Origin: Mytilus galloprovincialis
Taxonomy: Eukaryota > Mollusca > Bivalvia > Mytilida > Mytilidae
Assembly: GCF_965363235.1 (NCBI RefSeq)
Contig: NC_134847.1
Span: 73,910,268-73,974,267 of the forward strand
Direction: 5' to 3'
Length of the DNA: 64,000 bases
In this document: one piece after another, positions 26,701 through 35,600 of the stretch
How the letters are laid out: every line of letters begins with the position of its first letter
Numbering within the stretch: the first letter of the stretch is position 1
Made by a program: the position numbers and the translations under genes
Notes under the pieces: generated by a model
Told to the model about the DNA's origin: nothing
Seen by the model: only the letters and a program-made list of their open reading frames with translations
The model's database searches: none

Positions 26701-28517
26701 ATCTGTTAAGTTAAGCAAAAAACAAAAACAACAATTGAAAAACTTGCAATACGACAGTTACTTAATAATTTTATAAAGATGCAGTATTCGTGAAATAAAT
26801 AATCTTAACCGTTGAAAAAAGTCACTATTTTCAGGCTTTACGGAGGGTTCTATAACATGGGACGATGAAAGCAACATGAATGCCAATGAGAAATCTGGGA
26901 CGTTACCATCGGGAGTATATAATACAAACACTATTATATACTACTGTTGTAGGTAAATACGGAAAAACACGGTCTTATTTACTTTTGTTTTAACTAGAGA
27001 TAAAAACATGAAAACAAACATCAGTATACTGTTAATTGCATTTTCTTTTTTAATCTATACTGAACATTCTGTGTTTCTTTTTCATGATACACTGATCAAG
27101 GCGTAAATAGAAAGGATGACATCTCAAAATCTGGAAAAACTCCGCATCCTGTTTATATGTCTCGGAATATGATTATTTTTATTTGTCTTTTATAACATTT
27201 TATATTGATGAAGTGAATTATCGTTTCCGTTTCCTTCCTCCTTTCCGTGACTTAAAATATTACATAAAAACTTATCGTTCTACAAAGTTTTATGACGGTT
27301 CTTCGTGAAATCTATTTGAAGTACAACGGTCTATATTGATGTATACGACGGCATAATTTCTCCTCGGGAGATAAGATATTTTAAGCTTGCTTTTAGTAAC
27401 TACGAATATTGTTCCATGGGATAGTATTTAGTATTCTTTTAAGTGTACATATGATTTAGTTGATTGCAATGCTGATATTACATAATTGATTGCCTTTTTA
27501 ACTATGAGTTACGCCCTTCGAAATAACTTGTTATTTCAATGATCAAACTTGGTATTCAACTTAGTCATGTTATCACCAAATCCAAATATGTTAATGGAGC
27601 CCCATGTTAATTGCCTTTTGCAAGGCATAAGCATTGGCGGTGGGTTATTTTTTGTTTAAATAATCATGTATTTGTATATGTTGATAATGGCAACAGTAGT
27701 ATACCGATGTTGAAAAGTCATAAATCGATTGAGCGAAAACAACCTTGGGCACCAAACTAAAACCAAGAGATTTATCACTGAATTATTGCAACGTTTGTTC
27801 TTTCTATGAAGAAATAACATACAAAAATGTGGTATACAATTAAGAAAAATTGTGTATCCTTATTTTTAAGTTATTTCGAATGAACTGAAAAAACTTCAAT
27901 CATTCCTGAAAATTTAATTTTCAGTCCTATTTATAGGAAGAAATCATGAAGAAAAATGTTGATGACGTCATGGTAACACGACAAAATTTTGTCTATGAGT
28001 TGATAGATAAAAAAAACAACAAAAATTAAATCATCATAGAATGAAATATAATAAGCAGATCTTAGTTATATTTTAAATCAGAATTTTGATCAGAAACTTA
28101 TTTATGTTTTATAAGTATGAATACAGAATAATCTATGTACATTTTAAATATTTGAAATATTTTCTTAATTTATAAAGCAATAATAATAATAATAAATCGA
28201 ATATATCTACTTGAATAATTTGACATCGTTTTGATTTTTTTTTTTAAATACAGCGATTTTGTTTTTAATCAGCTTTTTTGTTTTTGTCTTCAAGAAATGA
28301 TAGAAGTGATGTCTTAGAAATAAAACTACCCACTGGAAATCCATTTTACCTTTTACGGTATACTGGTTCGTGTCAGAAGGTAAAATCCATGTCTGTGTCT
28401 GAAGAAACCATCACATGGGCCTGTCAGACTGGAGGGGTTAAAACTGTTGCGACTGTAAAACCGTATGAAGATGGTGCTGCTGAATATATCAGACTTCATT
28501 TCTGTTATTATTATTAG
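2459..28517 (+). CDS. Apextrin-like secreted protein with PAN-like region and ApeC domain (5 exons)
   Basis: Exons join as 2459-2771, 13777-14040, 24494-24616, 26835-26952 and 28295-28517. The total is 1041 nt, i.e. 346 residues plus stop. All introns are GT-AG and all phases fit. Residues 1-24 form a signal peptide; Met6 at 2474 is an alternative start. Residues 25-104 form a PAN/apple-like region with Cys59, 63, 69 and 81. Residues 106-145 are a Thr-rich linker. Residues 146-343 match the ApeC domain: WPGGTYSLMKP, a VYFCTK block, WPAGNYCIMK, GFTEGSITWDDE, YCCR, LPTGNPFYLLRY and a second CQ motif. ApeC proteins are secreted or cytosolic recognition proteins of invertebrates, linked in some animals to binding of bacterial wall components. 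That function is family knowledge and is not shown here. The long introns 1 and 2 (11.0 and 10.5 kb) are filled with repeats. Confidence 0.92.
4316..4800 (+). repeat. R1 interspersed repeat copy
   Basis: The copy opens with GAGGATGTAGTATGATTGAC, and the words ACGGCCTTCAACAATG, AAAAGGCCCCGA, GGCTCCTGAC-like and GCGGGATCCCAACCCTC follow in order. The same order recurs at 44550-44872 and 46080-46455 and partly at 33121-33295 and 40268-40440. No open frame spans it. The name R1 is mine; the family is probably a non-autonomous element common in mussels. Confidence 0.8.
5310..5610 (+). repeat. R3 interspersed repeat copy
   Basis: The copy begins near CGCCAGATGTGCGTTTCGTC, continues through AAAGCCAAACAAGTACAAAG and ends near GTGCTGACTACTGGGCTG and a GGTACCAGGATTT-like word. 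A diverged copy of its second half lies at 25540-25810. It is non-coding. Confidence 0.65.
5903..6306 (+). repeat. Direct duplication of about 160 bp
   Basis: 5903-6060 and 6147-6305 share TTTACTGTTTGCAATAGCAT, ACAATGCCGTATTT and CAGTGCTGTACAACTTTGTA with few differences. The second copy runs into repeat R2, so this may be a duplicated head of that element. Confidence 0.75.
6290..6890 (+). repeat. R2 interspersed repeat copy
   Basis: The copy reads from GGCGCGTTTTTGGCGTATTG to CGGTATACTACTGTTGCCTTT. Its reverse complement is found at 60220-60885, with shorter pieces at 27685-27780, 52915-53135, 53425-53580, 54399-54480 and about 57395-57560. Long open frames here are chance frames. The 3' end abuts the reverse-transcriptase remnant that follows. 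Confidence 0.8.
6885..7805 (+). mobile_element. Penelope-type (non-LTR) reverse-transcriptase remnant with 3' UTR
   Basis: Translation of 6891-7315 gives fingers/palm motifs of a Penelope-like reverse transcriptase: QTLGIQMGTNCVPLLAELFL, then FRYKDDV in the catalytic site (usual form YxDD, here K in place of I or V), then SASYLDLHLK and KLYDKRDDFSFQIVNFPF. The open frame ends at 7315. The rest of the C-terminal part to about 7560 is recognisable only in broken frames, followed by a 3' UTR ending near CTCTGGTATCTTTCGTCCCTC. The N-terminal half is missing and replaced by repeat R2, so this is a dead 5'-truncated copy. The exact clade is uncertain. Confidence 0.7.
8778..9058. mobile_element. MITE with TTAA target duplications
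   Basis: Perfect inverted ends GGTGGTACCTAACACT (8782) and AGTGTTAGGTACCACC (ending 9054) are flanked on both sides by TTAA (8778-8781 and 9055-9058). The body of 273 bp has no coding capacity. A TTAA target duplication is typical of piggyBac-mobilised elements; the superfamily is inferred from that alone. Confidence 0.85.
9585..10312 (+). repeat. Diverged direct duplication with an inserted hairpin element
   Basis: 9589-9808 and 9811-10312 share CTTCCATCTAGT, GACTTCACA and GACGCTGAAGCCTAAT-type words in the same order. The second copy is longer because it contains a hairpin-bearing repeat (R5, about 10005-10225). Confidence 0.6.
10005..10225 (+). repeat. R5 hairpin repeat copy
   Basis: An imperfect hairpin built from AATGTGGTGCACACTG and CAGTGCGTACCACATT is followed by TTATAATTTGATTCTAAATTCC and AGCCAATTAGAAGACGCG. 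The same order is seen at 58855-59060 and, more diverged, at 27818-28015. It is probably a non-autonomous DNA element. Confidence 0.65.
10326..10608 (+). mobile_element. 5'-truncated SINE-like copy
   Basis: It matches the 3' part of the element at 21472-21900 (CACGTCCGGTCAGAA, GGACGTTAAA, TCTCCGACCATC, CACTGGACGTTAAACATCCA) and ends in CAACCAATCAATCAAT. It lacks the 5' head and has an internal deletion. The open frame over it (10331-10753) is not a gene. Confidence 0.75.
13777..14040 (+). CDS. Apextrin-like gene, exon 2 (Thr-rich linker, start of ApeC)
   Basis: Acceptor TTACAG|CG and donor ACAG|GTAATT bound residues 105-192. The first half is a run of Thr, Val and Glu, a likely O-glycosylated stalk. 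WPGGTYSLMKPAVGCPGND then starts the ApeC domain. Confidence 0.9.
15508..15759 (-). pseudogene. Possible decayed coding fragment, unknown origin
   Basis: This 83-residue open frame has a protein-like composition, with a run LPVLLAYEKLNKRCMKCC that resembles the Cys-rich tail of some DNA transposases. The paralogous stretch in copy 2 (about 21,350-22,030) has stops and is split by a SINE, so the sequence is not maintained. Chance openness is not excluded. Confidence 0.25.
16250..18316. mobile_element. Foldback-type transposon with long subrepeat-built inverted ends
   Basis: Two arms of about 695 bp (16250-16944 and 17622-18316) are near-perfect inverted copies. The outer ends are TATGGAACGCCAACAC and its exact complement, directly flanked by GACGGT on both sides (16244-16249 and 18317-18322), a 6-bp target duplication. 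Each arm consists mainly of about 26 tandem 21-bp units (consensus near TATATGATGTGCAAACATCCT), then a unique inner piece of about 80 bp. The 677-bp centre includes an R1 fragment near 17295-17440 and no transposase. This matches the layout of foldback elements known from flies and sea urchins. Long open frames in several frames come from the stop-free 21-bp period. Confidence 0.85.
18520..18780 (+). repeat. Two direct copies of a 120-bp stretch
   Basis: 18524-18630 and 18658-18770 share GAAATTGTAGTATTGTATTG, ATTTTCAATGAC and AAAATGCGCAGCAGGGGTTC. A third, more diverged copy lies in the second segmental copy at 22,488-22,610. Confidence 0.75.
19165..19400 (-). repeat. R4 interspersed repeat fragment
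   Basis: This is the reverse complement of part of the repeat at 28870-29240, with the words GGGGCCAGCTTAAGGACG, TTGGTGACCTTCTGCTGTTG and GGTTGTTGTCTCTTTGGC. It is absent from the matching place in segmental copy 2, so it inserted after the duplication or was lost there. Confidence 0.75.
21472..21900 (+). mobile_element. SINE-like element with 12-bp target duplication
   Basis: The 429-bp element starts AACCCCAAGGGTGACTGGGG and ends in CAACCAATCAATCAAT. It is flanked by CCTGTAAAATTG at 21460-21471 and 21901-21912. The paralogous segment at 15,636-15,647 has the uninterrupted CCTGTAAGATTG, the empty site. This proves both boundaries. Open frames across the element are not genes. The family is a common bivalve repeat; a tRNA-derived head was not verified. 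Confidence 0.9.
24494..24616 (+). CDS. Apextrin-like gene, exon 3 (ApeC middle part)
   Basis: I chose the acceptor TTTTCTAG|TTGTACAG because it keeps phase and yields VVQDQYSNIRVYFCTK. The AG eight bases downstream would put a stop in frame. The exon ends CCAACAG|GTAGGC. It holds the WPAGNYCIMK motif. Confidence 0.88.
24721..24850. repeat. Short palindromic element
   Basis: Arms of about 39 bp (24721-24759 and 24811-24850) pair around a 51-bp centre; the core reads CCGGGTATCATCC. A further related piece, TATATCAGCCCGGGTGGGAAA, lies at about 25,280-25,300, so a larger decayed element may span 24,700-25,320. Confidence 0.65.
25540..25810 (+). repeat. R3-type repeat, diverged copy
   Basis: It shares ACTGACTACTGAGCTGATGA and the sequel down to a GTATCGACACAGTG-like word with 5522-5600. 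Non-coding. Confidence 0.55.
25893..25990 (+). mobile_element. 3'-UTR scrap of the Penelope-type element
   Basis: GCGTTGTCAGTTTATTTTCG and GAGTTTGACTTTCCCTCTGG match the tail of the element at 6885-7805. No coding part is left. Confidence 0.65.
26835..26952 (+). CDS. Apextrin-like gene, exon 4 (ApeC core)
   Basis: Acceptor TTTTCAG|GC and donor TTGTAG|GTAAAT. The exon codes for GFTEGSITWDDESNMNANEK and the YCCR motif, the most diagnostic ApeC stretch in the gene. It carries phase 1 in and phase 2 out. Confidence 0.92.
27685..28015 (-). repeat. R2 and R5 repeat fragments in intron 4
   Basis: 27685-27780 matches the end of R2 (GCAACAGTAGTATACCGATG and sequel). 27818-28015 has the R5 pattern, with AATGTGGTATACAATT and a GATGACGTCATG word. 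The orientation given refers to R2. Confidence 0.55.
28295..28517 (+). CDS. Apextrin-like gene, exon 5 (ApeC end and stop)
   Basis: Acceptor GTCTTCAAG|A completes the Arg codon begun in exon 4. LPTGNPFYLLRYTGSCQKV and MSVSEETITWACQ match the ApeC C-terminal half. The stop TAG is at 28515-28517. Confidence 0.92.
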
Positions 28518-28727
28518 TGTTGTTATTGTTAATACTGGCGTCTTTCAGTCCATAATGAAATTGCTGAGACATTGGAAAAGAAACATGTAATATAAACATA
28601 GCTGTAAAAATGAGTTTTGTTATAAAATGTTTATAAAAACAATGTTCAAAGTAGCTATAGTTGTTTGATATTGGTTATAACAGTGTTCAATATTTATAAT
28701 ATTTGTTTTAGCTATTCCATATGTATA

Positions 28728-28733
28728 AATAAA
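28728..28733 (+). terminator. Candidate polyadenylation signal of the apextrin-like gene
   Basis: AATAAA lies 211 bp after the stop codon in a plausible 3' UTR. No cleavage site can be placed without transcripts. Confidence 0.5.
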
Positions 28734-28869
28734 GAAATTAATAAATGTTTCCCGTAGCAACAATTTTCATTACTAAACACAGTAGTTGTCGTAAAAATAG
28801 ATAATAACAATTTTTTTTTTTTTTTTTTTGTATTCCTTTCAACCTTTAATGAGTTTCCATCAGATAATA

Positions 28870-29240
28870 AAATGGGAGGGAAATGAGAACTGTGTCAAAG
28901 AGACAACAACCCGACCATAGAATCGACAACAGCAAAAGGTCACCAATAGGTCGTCAATGCAGCGAGAAACTACCGCACCCGGAAGCGTCCTTCAGCTGGC
29001 CCCTAAATAAATATATATACTAGTTCAGTGATAATGGACGCCATACTAAACTCCAAATTGTACACAAGAAACTAAAATTAAAAATCATACAGGACTAACA
29101 AAGGCCAGAGGCTCCTGACCTGTGACAGGCGCAAAAATGCAGGGTGTGTAAACATATTTTTGATATCTCAACCCTCCCCCTATGCCTCTAGCCAATGTAG
29201 AAAAGTAAACGCATAACAATACGCACAGAAAAATTCAGTT
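28870..29240 (+). repeat. R4 interspersed repeat copy
   Basis: The copy contains GTCAAAGAGACAACAACCCG, AGCAAAAGGTCACC, CACCCGGAAGCGTCCTTCAG and GAGGCTCCTGACCTGTGACA. Its complement is found in part at 19165-19400. No open frame of note. Confidence 0.75.
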
Positions 29241-32200
29241 CAAGAGAAGTCTGATTCTGATGTCAAAAGAGGAAACAAAAGAAAAAAAACAAAGAAGAAG
29301 AAGAACACTATTTGAGAATATAAAGTACTAAAAGTTGGCACCATTGCAGGCAATGCTATTTTTATCAATTATATTCATAAATGGCGTTTTCTATAAACTA
29401 TCTATGGAAAAACTGCTGTTGTTTAATTAGAGCTCGATATCTATTTGTGATATGTTCTCCGTCCGTGATATTTTTTTTAATCGGAGGTTATTTATTTTCT
29501 ACATCCAGCTTCATAGATACCCATGTCGTCGACTTGATATCTAATTGTTCTGCTTAACTATATGTAATAGATAAATTGAAAACTTATGCAAATGGTGTTT
29601 TTTTTAAATAAAATACTTCGTAATTGAGCAGAACATTGTCATTTTATTTGTTTCTATTACCTTTTAAATTTTTTGTTAATATAGTAAACATTGCAGTAAG
29701 CATTTATCGCCTTCTCTAACAAAGAGCTTCGATTCTTTTGTTCTATTTCAACCGGGTTTCCGCCTATAATGCTTTCCAGGAGAAAAATATATATATGATA
29801 GAACAACCCTTCACAGAAAGCCAGTTATTTTTTATTCTCCATGTCATGTTCCCCATGTAATTGTATTTAGTACATTGTAATCTTGAGACAATAAAACTAA
29901 CACTCTATAGGAAAAGGGAGACAACAAACACAGTCTATTCCCAAAGATAATGAATGATTGAACACAACAGACTGTACCGTTGTATTATTGAAAAAGAACA
30001 GGTGCTACTTATGTTTTATAACTTATTTTCTCTCTTTTAGCAATAATCAAACTATCAATCAAATTTATCATTATGCTATCAACGAATTGATCTTTATTTG
30101 ACATCAACCATACACATTTTGATTGGTCATTTAGATATTTAAAATATTAAGTAAATTTAGAGGATAAATCTCAAATGAAACTGGACCTTACAGTTTTAAG
30201 TGATGGACATTGAAGAAGATAATGAATTTTCATCTTCATCAATGTCATTATTACATAATTTACAAATTATTTTGTCTGGGAGCTTTCCTTTACTTGTCCA
30301 AGTCATTTGCACTGATTCTAAAGTTGGCTAGCTTATTTATTGTTTTATAGAGCTAATTATTGAGATATTAATACGGCAGGCGATGAGAGAGACGTGAGCT
30401 ACTGAGAAATTGGAAGTTGACATTTGCAAAGTTATAATCATCCCGTTTGTCGTAGATTATAGGTTGTAGTCGTCCGTCGATATTAAAATATAAAAAAAAA
30501 GATCAAAATAAGTTGCCAACCTTCTAGTTTTAGTAGTATTCTTTAAAATCTCATATGTCAGTAAGTAGGTAGTTACATGTTATTTAAAGTAAAGACATAT
30601 GTACATGATAACAGACAACATTCATCACGCAACTTCAAATATTATAAAAATAATAAAAAAGCACAAGTTTGATTTCTGAACCTCTGTGCTCATACGACAA
30701 ACACCTCTATGGTCATTGAATGTAGGAACCATAAATTACTGACATATCATAAAATTCTGACAAACTAAAAGCGTTTTAGCTACTTCATTTGAAATATTTG
30801 AAATGATTGTTTTATCGGTCCTTACACAATTTATAGCAACAGATTTGAGATTTAGAGTATCTTCAAAACGACACCAACCAATATGAATATATAAACCGAC
30901 ATCTAGAGATCACCTACAACTAAAGTCTTCTAGGGTTCATTATGTCATATTCAACGACATATACAGGTAGCCATCTTCAGCTATACCTTAATGTTCCCAT
31001 ACATCTTCAACTATACCTAGATGTCAATATACCACCTTCAACGACTTATAGAGGTCGGAAACTATCTGCAACGACATGTAGATGTCTTCAAAATCCGTCT
31101 ACGACCTCATCTAAAGATTTTGCCTTATAGTATTCAACGAAATCAGGAGGTAAATATGCTATACAATGTTCTGCGACATCACAAGGTCATCATGGAAAGT
31201 TAAATGAGTACTTTTCTATTTCCAGTTTCAAGTCTAGTATTTCTTGTCAGAAACGATCTAGACAATACCCTGTGGTAGTATGTTTTTTTTGTTTGTTTTT
31301 TTTTTTTTTGGTAATTGTAATGATAAGAAAATAGTCGTTTAGGAAACAAGAAGCAAGTCTTATTGTATTTAGTTGTTGTCAATGTATATTAAACAGTAAT
31401 ACATTTTTCGTCAAGATTACATTCCGTCTTGTTATTTAGATTATCGTGCAATTCCTCCCAATAACCATCAAGATGATTAAAACATGTTCATGTGCTAAAT
31501 ACCGTCGGCTAGATATGCAAAATAACAGCCAAATGTAAAAAACAAATGCGCTGTCTATACTGGTATCTCCTAAAATTTTAGCGATACATGTGTGTTGCAC
31601 TTTGTGTTGGACTTTGTGCGCCGGAAAGGGTAAATAAAAATTATTGCTGATACTTTCCATTTACTGTGGATACAAAACAAAATGAAGTTTCCTGATGTTT
31701 GAAATTCGTAAATACTTTTTTGATATGCAGTAATAAAGTAAATAAGGGGAACTCCACAAGAATATGCCGACAGCATTAATGTCTCCTGCTAATCCAGACA
31801 TAGTAAAAAAACATGTTAGGGAATAAAGATACAATCGGTAAAATTATATCTGGGTGAATTGTTTCTTGAGACATCGTACCGGTAAATTAAAGAGTGATGA
31901 TGGTTTCTGTAAAACTTCTGTGGTGAACTTTATCATTACCCTTACAAATGGACGTTTTGCGTTTTAGAGCACGACCGGTGTAATGTGATTATGCACTGTA
32001 CGCATGCATCATACATCAATATTAGCAAACGTCTTATTAAGGGACAGGCCGTATATGCCAACTGCGAAATTGGACGCTAAACTGAAACTTAAATAGTCAC
32101 ATTTGTCTTAGTTGTGATGTTAAATTCGCTATTGTATGTCAAGAAGTATAGGTAATATGCAAACTTTCGCGTTTTGTTTATAACCTTAATATAATGCTCA

Positions 32201-32621
32201 CTTTGGTATACGAGTTTGAAGCAGTCTATGTTGTGCTTTTAATGCATGACCCTATATCATCATTTAACTGAACATAAAAACTAAATACCATGTAGCCATT
32301 TCTTCTTTTGTCTTTAAGAATGATTTGTATGATTTTACTTTAAAACTTGGTTCAAGAGGTATAAACGATATCTTAAACTGTTATTTTCTTTAAAGATGGG
32401 CATATTCAGTATCATGCTTATTTACAAAGGATACATAGAAAACGTTGTTCGTATGAGTGAAGGAGATTGAATGGTATTTGGTAGCCAGGAGAGTATTGTA
32501 TATTCGGACTACGTCCAATATAGGTCAATCATAATTTATATAACATAAGTTGCCCTACTTCACAGCTAAATAGAGAGATAAGAGTATCACGTTCTATATT
32601 AGAAATAGATTCATATGTAAA
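29241..32621. other. Intergenic stretch between the apextrin-like and ShK/LU/lectin genes
   Basis: No gene was recognised. About 30,940-31,150 is a weak array of words like CTTCAACTATACCTAGATGTC. On the minus strand 30,205-30,330 there is a short protein-like frame containing CKLC that may be a repeat scrap. The last few hundred bases before 32622 should hold the promoter of the next gene, but no motif stands out. Confidence 0.5.
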
Positions 32622-32652
32622 ATGATGGAATTACTTCGTTCTATAGTGTTTG
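32622..32652 (+). CDS. ShK/LU/lectin gene, exon 1 (signal peptide start)
   Basis: The exon codes for MMELLRSIVF and one base of the next codon; donor G|GTAAGT. The first exon of the paralogue at 56302 has the same length of 31 nt and the same phase, which supports this short exon. Confidence 0.82.
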
Positions 32653-35600
32653 GTAAGTCTTATTAATTTTTTTCGAAATATTGTAAGTAATTGATTTTTA
32701 GTCAAAAGGTTGTATGGTTAAGAAGACATAGTTATATTATAGTAGATATAAAAGGGAAACTGTTTAATAAATGCTATTATCTTAATAATTCTAAACTTTC
32801 TGATTGTTACTCTTTAGAATTTTCTTATCAATATTATAAAGTTGTGTAGAATATAGGTTTCTTTGTGACCTTAAAAGCAAACCTTACATGCTGCTATAGG
32901 TATTCACAGTCGGATTATTCGTTACTAACCTGTCGAGAAAATAAAGCTTATTGGAATATTCGTCTTGTATAATGTGTATGCTTATCGGCAACTATCACAT
33001 CAGATGGCCTAATAAGAAAAAAGGAAAATATTGTATGGAAAGGAATGTGTTTGGCCTCGTCCAAGTCAGGAACCTCGAACCTTACTATCGTAGATATTTT
33101 CAATACTGACGTTGTATTGTAACGAATGGCCTCCATACACTTAATCACAGATAAAAATAAGAATATGTGGTATGATTTCCAATGTGAAAACTCTCAACCA
33201 AAGACTATATGCAATAAAAATAAACAGTTATATGTCATTAAACGGCCTTCAACAATGAACAAAATCCATAACGAGTAGTCATTTATAAACATGTTCATAA
33301 AGCTATATCATTTATTTTCACATGATTCGGGTACCAAAATAACAATATTTTGAGTCGGTCGTATAAAACTTCGATTTAAAAAAAAGGTCTCATGATAAAA
33401 ATTCTTAGCTACCTTTTTCTAAAAAAAAAAGGAAACGTGCATTTTTTTAACAGAAAATCTTTCACATTATCAAAATATCCATTCATTAACCGATATTTAA
33501 TTTCCGACGCATTAATTCGCTGATATTTTCCCTTATGCAGGGATCTTCACTAATAAACATATCTTTACCACTGCGGCCACCACACAGCGCATGTGCGAGG
33601 GGAGACCCAGTATGCGTAAATGTAAACAAACGTTTGTTTTTTGGCAAATAGATTCTTAAAGAACAAATAAAACAACAAATTATTTAACAACTGTCAAGGA
33701 AGTTTAATTAACAAATGTGGATACTTGGAAAATATAAAAAGACATTTTATGGCTTTTTCAATTCACTTATTCTCACTTTTTCTCCAATTGCTTTGTTTTT
33801 ATTTTATTTAACAATGTCACAATCGGGCAATCTTCTGTAACAAACTCGATAGTTCATTCATTAACTTGCGATCAACAATCACTGACTGAAATATTATATT
33901 AGACTCATATCATATGAATTAAAAGTTGAATCTCGACTGTTACTACAATGTTCTTTCAGTCGTGTTGGTTTCAATTTCGTACGCTGATGTTTGTGAAGAT
34001 GTGGATACGAAGTCATGTGAAATATTAGCTGCTTTACGTCCAGATTTGTGTTCCAATCCTTGTTTATCTAAGCTGTGCACCCGACATTGTGGACATTGCC
34101 GTAAGTTTAACTTAATTGTCATTTTATATGATAGGTTGACATAAGATACTTGTTGTAACGAATGACTTCTATAAACTTATTCACAGATAAAAATATGAAG
34201 ATGTGGTATGTAGAGAGTTGTCTCATTGAAAATCATACCACATCTTCTTATTTTTATCTGTGATTCAGTTTATGGAAGCCATTCGTTACAACAAATATCT
34301 TATGTTAAATATAAACAAATAAATAAAAATTTTAATCATTTTTTAATGTTTTTATATGTTTATCTTGGCAATTATTTATTCTATTCAATCATTATTTCTA
34401 TTCTATTTCATTCATCTGTTTTTAAGAAAAAAATTGGTTTTGTAAAGAAGTGTTTTGATTTCATCAAGCTGTATATTTAATCTTGACTTATTGATTAATT
34501 GTTGCTAATCAACCATTTGCTTTGCAAATATAACAGTCATTGTCATGACCACTCGCAGTATATATAAACATAAAAATTACAAATATGACTCTTATTGGAA
34601 AAGTGATGTTTTGGATATCTTTAGAAGTTTATTTATCCAAATATAATTATGTCACCCGATCGACAATGTCGGGTGACATATTGCTTTTCCTCTGTTTCTT
34701 TTTCTGTATTATTATTATTATTATTATGGCACCCTCAACGGAGTTGGGGTGACATATTGTTATTGTTCGTTTCTTTTTTTTCTTATATTTATTCTTCCAC
34801 ACTTTTTTGTCCATGCTATTTCTCAGAATTGGCTTGGACAATATTGATAGAACTATACCATAATGAGGACCACTATATGAAATTGTGCAATCGGGGTATG
34901 GCATCATCAAGACGGCTGCCGTTGCCATGGAAACTGATAAAATGTGAAAAAAAATGCAAATTCTAAATCTTTCATTATAAGACCTAGCTGGATGAAACTT
35001 TATGGTAATGTTGGTAGTGGTGCCCTGAGGTACCAGCAGTACTTAGCTTCTGCAAAATGGATGCCATTGCCATGGAAACTGGAGAAAAGTTTAACATTGA
35101 CCCTATGGGAAAAAACATCAAAGCAGCATTTTCTTAAGGAATATCAGACCAAACTCAAAGAAACATCATGAATATGCAACATGGCATAAGTCAATGTTGC
35201 AATTGTTGTTGGAATTTTCGAAATGGACAGTGTTACCATGGAAACAGCAAAAATATCCAAAAATTTCAAAATGGTCCAAACTTAATGAAACTTATAATAC
35301 ATGGTAACTGACAACTGGAGATAAGACTTTGGACCTCAGAATTTCCAAAATGGCCGCCGATGCCATGGAAACTGCAAAAATGTTAAAAATTTAAAAAATG
35401 TCCAAATTTGATGAAAATTTACAGAGAAAAACATTCTTATGTCTTTGTGTGCATTCACTGTTTAAACTTTCAAAAAGGCTGCAGTTTAGAGGCAATGTGG
35501 GAAGGGTGCCATCCGCTATTGCTTGCAATGGCAAATCTAGTTATTATTATTTTTCTTCCACCTAATTTTGTCCGCCCGCTTTCTCAGAGCCACAGGAACC

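Noticed and set aside
34647-35171. Overlapping open frames on both strands
   Set aside because: They cover the diverged 130-160 bp array and contain low-complexity runs.
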